Positions 24,400-36,375 of a stretch of DNA of 64,000 nucleotides are shown here, piece after piece. Below the pieces are notes generated by a model, which worked only from the letters and a program-made list of their open reading frames with translations, did no database searches and was not told the origin of the DNA. The stretch spans positions 28,423,489 to 28,487,488 of the forward strand of contig OY992832.1 in the NCBI GenBank assembly GCA_963921425.1, written 5' to 3'. Within the stretch, counting starts at the first letter, position 1; the number at the start of each line of letters is the position of its first letter. The DNA is from Dryas octopetala (Eukaryota > Streptophyta > Magnoliopsida > Rosales > Rosaceae). Position numbers and translations under genes: made by a program.

Positions 24400-26774
24400 C
24401 TAAACCAGACTAGATTTTTAATATTCTCCTTATCTGACTAATTAATACAACCCACACATCCAGGATTAGATAATACACACTTAATTATAAAGATCTGAGA
24501 AAACAAAAACACGCTTGAAAACCAAGAGACGCTCTTTTCAAACACACCAACAACAACTATCACCTCCCCATCTCTGAACTCGCGTCCAACCTTGATTTCA
24601 AACGCAATCGTCTCCTTAACAGCAGGTCGGATCTCGCACCTTCAGGCACCATTCTCTTGCTGGCTTTGTGCTCTAGTGTGACAGAGAAGCTTCATAGTGT
24701 TTGACTAAGTAGTTAACATGACAGCAACCATTAATCCGCCTACGACCATTTGGGTTTACACCTATGGGTCCTATACTGGCATCTTCTTCTATTTCAATGA
24801 TTTCATCACTTATTCGAAAATCATGATTACCCAAGATGCCAGTGGACAACTGTTTATCTGTCATAAAGGCCCAGTGGATGCATCAAGCCCTTACCAAGTA
24901 CATGCTCCTCATATGTTTCTAATAATAAATGAGAAAAGCTTATTGCTAACATATGTTTCATATGCTCTGCATATGAGCCTTCTCCGTCACATTGTTTTGG
25001 TAATCACCTGCAAATTTTGAGTTTGTGAATCTTCTTCGTCACACCAGAGCATGAAGTCAGCAAGAAACAGTGTCGAGATGGGCAATTGGGCAATGATAGT
25101 GGTGGTTTGTGAATCTTGTCAAAAATCATTTGTGTCATATAGATTTCAATTTTCACTAAGTTATTAAATAATTTAAAAAAAATAGTCTGATCTTGCTATC
25201 CGACGAAGCACCAAACACAATATAACTTAGTCAGATTATTTATCTGAAATAGTACCAAACGCTTGATAATATTTTGGATAAATAGTCAGTACTCTCCAGA
25301 ACAGATTAATACTATCCGATAAAAATTAGTCAATACAGTCCGACGTACCAAACGAGCACTTTTATTATTATGTTTAGGATAAAAAGTAACGTTGAGTGCT
25401 TGGTTGGTTATGCTTCTTTGTTGTCTATGGAGCACAAAGTCCCTCCTCCACCGCTTCCACCTCCTCTAAGTTTAAGACCTTCCTCTAGTTCTACATTAAC
25501 ATCTTTAGTGTCACCAACGGCCCCTTTTCCAGCTTTTGCACCGAATGGATGTTTGTCCAATAATTTTGCACACGATCCACCCAAAGTATTAATAGCTCAA
25601 TGGCTCATATTATCCAAAATGTAATTGTAGTTACAACATTATAACTGCATTATATATCTTCATAAAAATATTAAACTAATTGTGGGAGAGAATAATTTTA
25701 CAGCCCATTTAAATGTAAAGCTCGAAATAAGGGATGAACCCAACCAAGGAATGATCCTAGGGCCGAAAGGAATCTTAAATCTCAAGCCTAGGAAAAGTGG
25801 TTGATCCCAGCCTGGGTCCGTGTTAATGAGTAAGTCAATGAGTCATTTCAGGTAACGTATACAAATAAGTGGATAAAGACCACGTGAAGAAAGTGAGGGA
25901 TGAATGTGAGGTGTGGGAAGCAAGCAATCTATGCAAGAATAACATGATCGTTTACGCGTGGAAGATAAATTGCTTGAACCTTAACTCAAGTTAGTTCAAA
26001 TTACAAATAACGACGTTAGTTGTTTACCAAGGAAGACAACTCATTCTTTTGAACATACTGAAATCAATTAGACACCGACTTGAGCGTTGGAGAACCTTTT
26101 GCATGTACTCCATCTACCATTCAAAAACAAATCAAGATCCAACAACAGACAACGAGCTCAAGCCCATTTGACGATCCACAAGTTCATCACACTTGTAGGC
26201 CAAATTATTCTTCCTTTAAGATTTTGGGTCAAACACTAATAAATCTCTAAAAACATACTTAAATACATTATAAAAAATTGTTATCAAGCCCACAAAGAGA
26301 TTCAAGTAGAATATAAAGAAAAGCAACTGCAACTACAGTTGTGTTGTAGTTATAATCGACGAACAACCAATATCTATGCCGAGCGCTTGACAGGTAAAAT
26401 CCACCTCACGCATAACGAAATTGTCGTTATTGTTACAAAATTTAATTATCTCTAATATTAAAGGGAACAAATTATTGTATTATTGCGTCATGTGTTGTAG
26501 GTCCTTTTAGAGCATGTTTTATGGAAAAATCTTATTGCTATTTTGAAGTGAGTGACGTGGAAAAGAAATCCTACGTGCATCTTTCTTTATCGACGTGGCC
26601 AACTTTTATAGGTTGAGTGATGTCAAATACTCAAATCACAGTAACAGTTGAATTGCCCAATTGCCCAAAGCAAAAGCTAGTGAGTGATACTGATATAGTG
26701 ATATGCATGTCTTTGAGAAGCAAAACTGAAAATTGAAACGAAGGGTTCGCAAATTCCAAATTCCAAATTCCAAA
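24400..26774. other. Intergenic region upstream of SPC25, no gene seen
   Basis: The open frames here (for example 24718-25020 and 25370-25624) show no domain and look random. Words such as GTACCAAACGAGCAC near 25340 resemble small TIR-element ends, but a partner was not confirmed. The last 300 bases should hold the SPC25 promoter. No clear TATA box is seen. Confidence 0.5.
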
Positions 26775-29000
26775 ATGCAGGAGACGAAGGCCGAGAGCAA
26801 GACCAAAAACCCTAAAAAGGCCAATCTCTCAGATCCCGGCTCCATCAAACACCTTCTCGACGAGTCCGTCTCCGAGGTCTCTCTTTCTCCTACCCTCAAT
26901 TTCTCTCTTATCTCATTTTAATTGGAATTCTGGCATTTGCTTCAATTCATAAAAGAATTCGATCCATGTGTTCCACAAATCCCTATTTGAATTTCCATAT
27001 ATGCTTGTGTGAACATTGTACGATTATCAATCTAATTTATTGATTGGAAGGCGGTTTGGAGTGATTAGTGAGTTATTTAATTATGTTTTGATTTATTTTA
27101 AGAAATGGGTTTTGTAGATTGTTACGAGTCGCGGATATGTGGAGGATACGAGGTTAAGTAACGTGAAGTTGTTGATTGGAAGCATTATCATAATCATTGC
27201 TCTATTTGCTCAGTTCTACAACAAGAAATTTCCCGAAAACCAGAACTTCCTGATTGGATGCATCATATTATATCCTTTTTTCCATGGATAACACCTAAAA
27301 TCAACTTTAAGTAAAGAACATAGGTACCCTTTGGTACTATTTTCAGATAACTTTTTTGCATATTCAAATGTTGGAAACTTGGAATAGCCAAAATGAGGTG
27401 CTAAATATGTTTTCTACATAATTTTATCATGATTTATATCCTTACTTTCCATATTTGGTGAGTTTGTGAAGTTGGTTTCTGTGTTCCAAAGTATTTTTCC
27501 AGAAATTCCAATTTCCAGTGGTGCCACCCTTGAGACCATGTTTATGTGTTGTATCAGCAAAAAACGTTTTGTTTGAAATACATGGTTTTAAAATGGGTTT
27601 TCTGGAGAACTCATAAACGCACTTCTTTCCGAGGACTATGTGAATCTGAATGGGTTTTCTGGAGAACTCATAAACACACTTCTTTCCGAGGACTATGTGA
27701 ATCTGATTGAAACTGTATATCCTTGTTTAAATGGTAATACTTTCAAGTTTGTTTCATCTTTGACTCTGGCAAGTATATTGTGGTCAATGGGATATTACAG
27801 CTGATCTCATACACGAAGGAGAAAGATGCAATCTTGTTCACTCATCCTCCTGTGGTAAGCTTATAATCTGCATTTAGAAGGATTTTTCATATTTCATATT
27901 TCATATTTTTTATTTTTGTAGTTTTTTCTTTTTGAAGTTTTTCTATCACATAGTCTATTGAGGCTTGGAAAAGGATAGTTTTGAGAGTGATTCAGATGGT
28001 TTACAGACATTTTGTTTAAGATTTTAGTACTCCCCTGTTGCTGTCTCTTGTGTGGTATCAGTATGGGGTGTGAGGAAGAAGAGTTGAAGTCATTAACAAT
28101 GTTGTTTTATGTCTTTGATGCCTGAATTTTCACATGTTGTGCAGTCGGTTGGACTGTCTTGGGTTTGATTGGTGGACATGGTTGGTTGCATGTATGGCAT
28201 AATCAAACTCTCAAGTGTTGGTTGGTTGATTTGCCTAATGTGCAGAATCTGACCCTTTAAGTTGCACTTATATGAGAGTTCTTTCTTTTTTCATGTTTAG
28301 TTTTTGGATCCAGATATTTGAAACTGGGTTTCATTAATTGATGGTAATTTGTATTATGTCAAGTGCCTGTCATATTGATTTTCGTTATGGGGTCAATATG
28401 GCAATATAGGCAAAATTTTCTTATTTGTGTTTATCACTTTGATTTTAATTTCCAACCTAATAGGTAGATAATTTTTAAAAACTTATAAGTTGGATTTATT
28501 AACCACTTGGAATTTGGGGCTGACACTTATTATTTAAGATTTAGATAGCAGAGAAAAGTATGGAATTTGGTAATGTTGCCTTTTGGAGAAAAAGAAAAGA
28601 AAATTGGTTCTGTTGTCCATTTCTCATTAGTATTTCATTTGTGCAGGGAGCCTTTAGCACTGGGTTGGTGGTGTCTTCCAAATTGCCAAGATTTTCTGAC
28701 TTGTACACGCTTACAGTAGCAAGTGCAGATCCAAAATCAATATCTGCAAACAGACCAGTGGAATTCACAAAGAGCGTTACGCAGTGGTCTCTCTCTCCCT
28801 CTATCCCTCTTATTTCATTCATGTGTTTGCATTGCTTCTTGGAGTTTCAATCACACTACTAATATATTCTGTTCTACTTTCTCTTTTTATATCATCGATT
28901 CAGGTTTACCAAGGATGGAGTATTAGTGGAAGGCCTGTTCTGGAAGGAAGTAGATGGACTAATAAACGATTATGCAAGAGAACCAAAGAAAAGCAAGTGA
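26775..29000 (+). CDS. SPC25: Signal peptidase complex subunit 2 (SPC25)
   Basis: Non-catalytic subunit of the ER signal peptidase, which removes signal peptides from secretory proteins. Five exons assemble in frame: 26775-26876, 27118-27269, 27773-27854, 28647-28786, 28904-29000 (573 nt, 190 residues, the family's usual length). The product opens MQETKAESKTKNPKKANL and ends AREPKKSK. Two hydrophobic segments (about residues 50-67 and 80-97) flank the YNKKFPENQNF loop, with most of the protein cytosolic, as known for the family. Blocks such as SNVKLLIG, SSKLPRFSDLYTL and KSVTQWFTKDGVLVEG match the plant family as I remember it. Introns 1, 3 and 4 are GT-AG. Intron 2 (27270-27772) starts ATATCCTTTT and has a TCTTTGAC branch-like site, so it looks U12-type; only AT-AA ends keep the frame. 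Start chosen as the first ATG giving the conserved N terminus. Confidence 0.92.
27593..27706. repeat. 57-bp tandem duplication inside SPC25 intron 2
   Basis: Two nearly identical 57-base units (27593-27649, 27650-27706) begin ATGGGTTTTCTGGAGAACTC and differ at about one position (AACGCAC against AACACAC). A recent duplication within the probable minor-class intron. Confidence 0.9.
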
Positions 29001-30101
29001 AGTCCGGCTCTGCAGGGACTCAAGGACCCCCATCCGATTCAATTTTCTCATACAGAATGAACTTTTGCTAGTGTTGTCATTTAGTATAACAGGTAAGTCG
29101 TCATTGTGAAATGAATAAACATGAAAGATAGTACACACCACCATTTATATTGAACATTGAACATTGGGGTTCCAAGAATATTTGATCCACATTTGTGTGT
29201 GCCAAGTAATTTCTTTGATGTGGGTTACATGGTACGTAACCTTTATACTAACCTTTGCATAGCTAATCCACTTTGGTCGCTCAAGCCTTTTGTTTCTTTC
29301 TTGAGAGCTGAATATTAAGACCAGTGCCTGTCTCATCGCGATTATTATGGAGATGTCTTATTGTTAGCAAGCTATTCCAGCCTTAAGAACCTATGATCTT
29401 GGAGATGTCTTATTAGATATTGTTTAATCTTGTGCCAAAAATTATGGTAAATTCTCGTTATTTCACATTTTGGATCATATGAGAAAGAAAAGTAGAGACA
29501 GTTGGGTTTTGAAAATTGAAGTCAGACAGCCTGCTTCCTTTTCCATCAAAACACATTGCCATGATTTAAGGAAGTTAGGCTCGAAGACTGAAGATGCATG
29601 ATTATTATGAAGATTGCACAGTGACACAAGTTGAAGAAACAAAGATTTTACTTCGACTGCTACCAGTATTACTCAGCACTGTATGCCTCAACACATCTAA
29701 AAAACAATACATTAATATCACTATAAAATCATATAATCAGACATCTTTCAACAATTACTAGCAGTGGTTTAATTGGCCAACATTCATCCAATTATCAAGT
29801 ATCAACCCTAATCTTTAGTATTATCCGATAAGAGAATCCGGAGGAAACAAATGAATACATAACAAAACATCCAAATTAAAGAGAAAATACAAATTAACTG
29901 AATATCACAATAATAAGAGATACTTCCTCGATCTAATGAAAAACTGAACCCTTGTGCTACCTTGTCAGATAAAAAGAATCTACTCCCACTTGCTTCGGCT
30001 TCAATCAAATAGCCATTATTTATTAGAGGGCTTCCAATTTCCTGCTTCATTTTCAATCAAAACACATTGCCATGATTTATTATTATTTTTTTTCAAGGAA
30101 G
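29001..30101. other. Region between SPC25 and the F-box gene, with a split duplication
   Basis: It holds the 3' regions of the two converging genes. A block of about 75 bases at 29530-29605 (CATCAAAACACATTGCCATG ... GACTGAAGATGCATG) recurs in the same direction at 30043-30127, overlapping the C-terminal codons of the F-box gene. Copy 1 lacks a T-rich insert present in copy 2. No further gene is seen between them. Confidence 0.65.
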
Positions 30102-31391
30102 TTAGCCTCGAAGACTGAAGATGCATGTATCCTCCCCACCCCAGGTTAATATTGGATATTCTACAGGTTTCAGGGAACCCAATCTTAGATCCAAACAGTA
30201 TGCATAATTATTTATATTCTTGTAGTTGGACATTGCCTTGAAAAATATGCCATGCTCCCACTCGCCACAAGTGCAAATCTCTTTTCCAAACTCATAAGGC
30301 CAAAATTCAGGTCTTTCAATATTTATGGTGTAATCTCGTGTCCACTCTTTCTTGACATAATCTTTCAACACCCATATCTCGATATTTTGACGTTTTGAAG
30401 TACGCACGATGGCCATAGATCCTCTTAGGGTAAGAATGTATAAGTGCCTGCTCTTGCTATATGGCTTGGGATGAGGAATCCAATAAAAGTCTTCTTTCTT
30501 GAAGTCAAAAGAAAGTATATGCATATCACCTTTACTTCCTTGTCTTGTACCACAAGTCAACCAATGCGTGTCTCCATAGGCACTTACATTTCTCAAGGAA
30601 GAATGTATCACTATGTGATTTAAAGCAAAAGGAACTGCGGGTATCACCACTCGCCATGAGCTGGTGCCCAATACAAGAACTTGGGTATGGAATTCCTCTA
30701 CTATGAAGGTCCGTTCCGCATTATAAATCATTTGTAGAGAAACACGAACAATCTTGTGGGTGCTTGTTATATTATCAAATCCCATACCGTACCATTCGGA
30801 CATGGTTTCACTGGTAGTACCTGCACCATACTTTGTAACTTGGAAGTTGCTATTTGGGAGCTTTAGAACTTCTCCCCTAAGAGGATTGATCAAGAAGCAA
30901 CGTCCATGATCCGTTTTATGTTTCAAGCAAACCAAGTTGCCAAAAACAAAATGTGTACCATAAATTTCTTCGTTATTGATCCTTTCGTTTGTGGACAAAA
31001 TCTTTGAGAAATCAATTGCGTGTTGGTCTTTTGTCAAGGCGTTGCCATCGTATTTCAGTGATTGCAAGGCCGTTTTCTCCCCCAAATTCTCAATACCATC
31101 GCTGAAAGCATATATATATATTCGAGCAAAAAGCATGAGCTGAGGTGCTTGATCAGCAACACCCTTGGTAGTAGTAAGTAAACGCCTGAAAAGAGTAGTA
31201 GAAAAAGGGCCATAAATTACGTTAAACAAGGTCTTAGAGACGCATTCGATGGAACAAAGTGATTTTACTGGCAGTCTCAAAAAGATGTCGACGAGGATGT
31301 CAATGGGTAGGTCCATCAAACTTAAATTTGCGTTGCTGCTGCTACATGGGTATAATGTAAATTTCCTCATTCTCTTCTGGGTCCTTGCCAT
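30102..31391 (-). CDS. F-box protein with F-box-associated domain
   Basis: Probable substrate-recognition subunit of an SCF ubiquitin ligase, acting through SKP1/ASK. A single uninterrupted exon of 429 residues with an ATG start. The F-box lies at residues 26-62 (LMDLPIDILVDIFLRLPVKS, then CVSKTLFNVI). The rest resembles the plant F-box-associated interaction domain (FBA type 3): YGTHFVFGNLVCL, CFLINPLRGEVLKLP, WYGMGFDNITSTHKIVRV, VLGTSSWRVV, and a late DDE/W-rich part. Length fits the usual 380-430. The family is very large and fast-evolving in plants, so the substrate cannot be guessed. It converges with SPC25, and the last codons overlap a local duplication. It looks intact. Confidence 0.88.
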   Translation of the reverse strand: MARTQKRMRKFTLYPCSSSNANLSLMDLPIDILVDIFLRLPVKSLCSIECVSKTLFNVIYGPFSTTLFRRLLTTTKGVADQAPQLMLFARIYIYAFSDGIENLGEKTALQSLKYDGNALTKDQHAIDFSKILSTNERINNEEIYGTHFVFGNLVCLKHKTDHGRCFLINPLRGEVLKLPNSNFQVTKYGAGTTSETMSEWYGMGFDNITSTHKIVRVSLQMIYNAERTFIVEEFHTQVLVLGTSSWRVVIPAVPFALNHIVIHSSLRNVSAYGDTHWLTCGTRQGSKGDMHILSFDFKKEDFYWIPHPKPYSKSRHLYILTLRGSMAIVRTSKRQNIEIWVLKDYVKKEWTRDYTINIERPEFWPYEFGKEICTCGEWEHGIFFKAMSNYKNINNYAYCLDLRLGSLKPVEYPILTWGGEDTCIFSLRG

Positions 31392-32706
31392 TTTACATCC
31401 TACTCAATTAAAAAAAAATTAAAGAGTCAATAACAACCTTATACATATATATACTAGCTACAAATTCGTCTCAGTGTAGGATTAGAAAATAGGAATCCTA
31501 CTCCCACCGGGAGATCAAAACATAAGAGCAATTGACTATTTATATTTTATCCTCATCTAGGCAGATTTACTAATCAGGAATGGGAATCATTATCGTTCTT
31601 GCATATTCTTGTGTTTACACCGGGGGAATGAATAGTGACTGGGGACCACATGGAATAATGAATGGAATTCATAATATCCTTCTCCTAGACCCAACGGGCC
31701 TAGCCGCCTAGGAAAAGGGATCTTATGAATCTTTTTTTTTTTTGGCCATTGATCTTATGAATCATTTAACATATATAAAACTGAACAATTAAAACTGTAT
31801 CCACAATTAACAATTGAAATTTTGAAACCGAACATTTATCAATAAAAAATTAAACAATCATTTAACATATATAAAACTGAACAATTAAAATGAAAAGAAA
31901 AACTAAAAGAAGTAATTAGCACACATGACAGAGAGGCATAAAGGGACACATTCTCACATTAGCAAGCTTTACCCCAAAACTTAATTGTGGATACAGCATC
32001 CTTACGGGAACAACATAAATCAATTTAATCACAAAAAGCAATTGATCACAGTATCAAATTCAATGTTAGGATCGACTGGGCTACAAATTGGGGTTAGGTT
32101 ACATTGAGGCTACACGCAGGCCAACCCCGAAATTTTGAAGGCCGAGGCAAACAAATAAAACGGACCCATGCACAGGGGCACCTTAGATGTTACAACAAAA
32201 AAAATAATAAATAAAGGATTTGTTATGCAAAAGCTTCAATATTTATAAGTAAATTTTTTATTGGTCTGTTAATTTTAGGTACCAAATTTTAATGTTTTTC
32301 ATTTTAACAACTAAAATATTATGTCATTTTACTTTAGTTACCAAATTTAAATTTATATACCATTTTAAAAACGTACTTCTAGCTCAACATTGTTCACCGA
32401 ATTTAGTTGATAGGTTTAAGGCTTAAGATTTAATGTTTAGTCTATAAGTTACTTCATCTTCCAAGCCTAAATTAAAACCTTAAACCCTTATAAACTTTTA
32501 ATTTTTATGAACTTCATACAATCACAATTGTAACTGTATGACATCAGAAGTGTGACTGTGTGGCAATCACAACTTCGTACCAAACTCAAAAAAAAAAAAA
32601 AAAAAAAAAAACAACTAAGGTCATCGAGCACTCAGCACTTTTCCTGAGCGCTCAATGACATAAAATGCATGTTTCGTACAGATTTGTGGCATTTGGTGAC
32701 ATAAAT
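31392..32706. other. Upstream of the F-box gene, no gene seen
   Basis: AT-rich. It holds the presumed F-box promoter. A 34-base word (ATCATTTAACATATATAAAA...) is present at about 31762 and again at about 31858. A long A tract runs at 32588-32611. No coding sequence is recognised. Confidence 0.5.
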
Positions 32707-32716
32707 ATAAAAATAT

Positions 32717-33264
32717 GAGGAAATTACAGAATTAGTCCAGTTATTTTAGACCTAGATCAATTTTGGTCCATAATCTTTTTTAAGTTCTGTTTTGGTCCAC
32801 TAATTGTTCCACTTGTTCAATAAAGATCCAGATTTGTTTTCTCAAATTTGGTCTGCCTTTTACCTTATCAAATCTCACCCAAATTCAGCAAACATATACT
32901 TGTTTTAAAGCTATGCATTTTTTCTTTACAACCATATAAAGATCATTCAAATTGGAGTTCTAAAACTCAAAATAATTGACCCCAAAGTAGGGTACCCGAA
33001 ACTACCAATTTTTCAAATTTCACCCAATCTCAATTCTCTTAGATTATAATACTCCAAATTTGTTTTTATGACTAAGAAATGCTAAAATATAACTTATACT
33101 TCAATTATAATTGAAAAAAACACAACCCAAAGGATTTAAAATCACAAATCTGGACCTTTATTGAACAAATGAAACAATTAATATACCAAAACAGAACTTA
33201 AAAAAGATCATAGACCAAAATTGAACTAGGTGTAAAATAAGTAGACCAAATCTGTAATTTCCTC
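32717..33264. mobile_element. Small TIR element with 10-bp flanking repeat
   Basis: Both ends read GAGGAAATTACAGA. The inverted similarity continues for about 125 bases (GATCTTTTTTAAGTTCTG and TTGTTCAATAAAG are shared). The 10-mer ATAAAAATAT flanks both sides (32707-32716, 33265-33274), consistent with a 9-bp MULE duplication plus one chance base. Non-coding. Confidence 0.8.
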
Positions 33265-33540
33265 ATAAAAATATTTTTGGTATGCATAAATTAATGTGAA
33301 TATATATAATGTACATAGTCAATAATATGTGTTATAAAAAGACAGAACCTTATTGGTTTAAAACTTTGTATACTAAAAGATGAGTAATTTTGAAAACTAT
33401 CAAGTACTATTTGGGTTAGTTTTCCAAATTTTTCCTAAAAGATACGCACTATAAAGAAAAATTATGGGTACAACTTCAAAACATTGACTATTTACTCTTT
33501 CTTGATTGGATCTTACAAACTATTTATAACATAATAATAT

Positions 33541-33619
33541 TAGGTGTACCACATTTTCGTACCACATTGTGTACCATCTCTCTAATAAAAACGAGACTCA
33601 TCAAAATGTGGTACACCTA
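33541..33619. mobile_element. Very short MITE, 79 bp
   Basis: Perfect 17-bp inverted ends TAGGTGTACCACATTTT surround a 45-base centre that repeats GTACCACAT. No clean target duplication was identified. Confidence 0.65.
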
Positions 33620-33724
33620 GCATTATAGTTTAGAACAATATAAAGAAAATAGGTTAAAGCTGCCTTGGGTCAGTGGGGCCGTGTCTTTACTTGGCCTAAG
33701 GTGGCTCCGACACGCTTAAGTCTT

Positions 33725-33830
33725 TCATGGGGCATCTCTCACAATGAGGTGGGTCCATGTGTTGAGGGGCCCATCTCATTGTGAGAGATGTCCCATTGGG
33801 ACATGCCCCATGGAAGACTCACTCCTCCGG
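33725..33830. repeat. Inverted repeat able to form a hairpin
   Basis: The left arm GGCATCTCTCACAATGAGG pairs with the right arm CCATCTCATTGTGAGAGATG across a loop of about 20 bases. CATGGGGCAT and ATGCCCCATG extend the outer pairing, with a small bulge. It is probably a MITE remnant; a small-RNA precursor cannot be excluded. Confidence 0.6.
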
Positions 33831-33839
33831 CACTGCATG

Positions 33840-35400
33840 CACATCATGTGATTTTTTTTTTTGTGGGATATGCTTCAAATTAATTTCTTTAATTACTTAA
33901 ACATCCTTTTTTATCACTTGATTGCGTTGCCTATCGTATTCTTTGCTTACTTACATCTGATTATCTGAATATCTTTTGAGACCTATTTATATTCTAAGCC
34001 TAAAACGATTCAAATATGTGTGTCAGTGTGTGTGAAAGTTATCTAGGCCTCTTTATAATCACAAAATTTATTTCGGCCTAAGAAACCACATTTTTATCGT
34101 TTTATTTTCATTTTAGATATAAGTAAACAAAGTAAAAGAATAAACACTTGTAACTTTTTTTTTGGTTAACCACACTTTTAACGTAACTTGACTATATATA
34201 ATTGCAATTGCTGAAGTGGATGATTCATTGGGTTTGAAGAGCTTGAAGGCTTTGCTTCAGTGGGCCTCCAATGTAATTGCTGGAATGCCAGCTTGTGTTT
34301 TGTTAAATTTGTCACAGCTATTAGCTAGTCTCCTGGTTAGGTCATGATTGGGGCGGGAATGTGTTGTAAGAAAAAGTTATGGGGTTGGGCAATGATATAG
34401 GATTTGGATTGGGTTTCTCTTAGTACTCTTCATGACAGAATGATTAAGGAGAAGTTGTATGTGTTACAATTCATTAAGATTTAAGAAACCAAATTTTCAA
34501 ATTTGCATGAAAGAAAAAATCTGGATCATTGGCTCCATGACTGTGATGGGTGAAAATATTTCTATATTGCTGGATTACTCTCCTTATTATTTAAGGGGAG
34601 TTTAAAATTATACTTGTTGATAGGAAGGATTCCTTGCATTAATTATTGAAAATGTATAATGAAATCTGATGTTGAGTACTTTCATAAAACCTATTCTTTA
34701 ATTATTAAGACCAAAGTTGGTGAATAAAATGAACTTCTTGGCATCTATTGTCAAAAGTACATGGTTAAAACAACTTATGGAAGCAAAATGTGTCAACAAA
34801 GAAGAATGCAGTCAGACACTTTTTGCTTTATTGGAAAAATATTTTCACATATTGAAGCATACAATGCAGTCATCAACGGTCAGATATGAAGTGAATGTTA
34901 ATTAATCTACTGGTGCATCTTTTTTATCAAAGTTACCAAAATGGAGCAGTGCAATGATGATTAAACTGGATTCTCATACTAATGGTCTTGTTCTAAATGA
35001 TCTTTTACTAGTGGCTTTGTCAGCACTTGTGGGTTCGATTAAGAAAAGCTCGGAGAAGCACAAAAGCTAGTGATGGAGTATGGTTTTATAGCTTCCGAAT
35101 GCTTTACACTTATGATAGTGCTGCTTTCTTTGAGGGTTTTTATGGTTTTGTAGCTACTGATATCTCTGGACAGTGGAGCTGTGCTTTTCTACAATTTTTT
35201 TTTGGCCATGAAATAAAGGATTTCATTAAAACAAAGGGAAAAAGTGTCCAGAGGATTGGATGGTATCACCCCCTTCTTCCTTGCTTGGAATGCTGATGGT
35301 TTACCTCTGGACTAGTGTTTCTCTTAATTTTGAGAAGCTTTCTGGTTTTAGTTGCTACAGTTTCCATCTTACTTTGTGGTTCTGCAAGTTAGATTCTGAA
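33840..35400. other. No intact gene; scattered gene-like scraps
   Basis: Short coding-like runs such as DSLGLKSLKALLQWASNVI (about 34222-34280) and the frames at 34717-34905 and 35027-35296 are broken by stops. I cannot assign them. They may be debris of captured host exons. Confidence 0.35.
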
Positions 35401-35640
35401 GTTGTGGTGGTTTTCTGGTTTTCTACAATTTGATGATGAAGAAACTACTCAAAATGAAATAGAGAAGTTAAATGGCTTGTGGAGTAATAAGAAAGAAGAG
35501 TCTGTAGAACACTATCTTTGCAAGCAAGAGAGAGAGAAACGGTGCTTGGAAATTGGAATGAGACAAAATTTATCAACACACTTTTTTGAAAAATATATCA
35601 GGCTCTACAACAGATGAAAACTTGGAGAAATAATTGGTCT
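35400..35640 (+). pseudogene. Poly(A)-binding protein (PABP) pseudogene fragment
   Basis: The frame from about 35407 reads FLQFDDEETTQNEIEKLNG, then LCKQEREKRC. This matches the end of RRM2 and the linker of plant cytoplasmic PABPs (typical: FVQFDNEE..AIDKLNG.. FLRKQERE). In the next frames come NETKFINTLF and KNISGSTTDENLEK, matching the start of RRM3. Two or more frame changes and stops separate them. The flanks are unrelated. A decayed fragment of about 80 codons, not a working gene. PABPs bind mRNA poly(A) tails in the cytoplasm, but this copy cannot. Confidence 0.7.
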
Positions 35641-35974
35641 TCTCTCAGTAACCTCATGTTGGTTTTTTGGTGGATCAAAAGGGACAACAGAAAGCATTTA
35701 TCCTATGCTTACAACAACATTAATGATATGGATATGCGAAGATCCAGTTCATATGAAATCTAATAGCAGATATATTAATGACAAAAATTGGATTGTCTGC
35801 TCGTTTTTAGTCTACCCATTGTTTCCCTCTTCTTTATAGATATAATGCAGATGCAATGTGTTTGCTATAGTTAGGTTCTTCACAAGGATTCTATTGCAAC
35901 TGATGGGCTTGGCAATAGGGGTGACCCTTAAAAAGAGATTAGTAGGGCTAGTGCAGCAATTCAGCACTACATAC

Positions 35975-36375
35975 AAGCTTCTATAATAAGGTTCTCTTGC
36001 TGCCTAAATAACCAGACGGCATCAATGCAATAACTCATAAATGAACCCATCATTCAATCAGTGAGGAGAAAAATCCCTAATTCCGTAACCTGGCCTCTAA
36101 GAAATCAGAAATATATCGAAAGATTGAACACAATTAAAAACCTTAACCTAAAAGCATCCAAACCCAAATTTTTGAAATCCTAACTCAATAGAATTGTAAA
36201 TAGAAAGGAAACGGAAGGGTTAAGATAGAGAACGCGCACCGGAATGAGATCGAAGAGGTCCCAGGCCTTCAGGTCGTCCTCGGTGACCTGCTCGTCAGGC
36301 TTCGTGCAGCGTCGGCGTGATGACCTTGGCCAAGATCTTGCTCTTGCTGGTCGAGCTGTTTTCTAATGTCTTTTA
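35975..36375 (-). repeat. Inverted duplication, copy 1 (host exon/intron fragment)
   Basis: The reverse complement of this block matches 46449-46866 over about 400 bases with scattered differences. Read on the minus strand, it holds an exon-like part (one frame gives EDDLKAWDLFDLIP), then GTGCGCGTTC as a possible splice donor, about 280 bases of intron-like sequence, and a possible acceptor. The parent gene is not recognised. The frame is interrupted upstream of the quoted peptide. Similarity stops at AAGCTT (35975-35980), where copy 2 turns into telomeric repeat. Confidence 0.8.

Noticed and set aside
24718-25020. 100-residue frame with hydrophobic stretches
   Set aside because: No start context, no family resemblance, and random-looking composition in AT-rich DNA.
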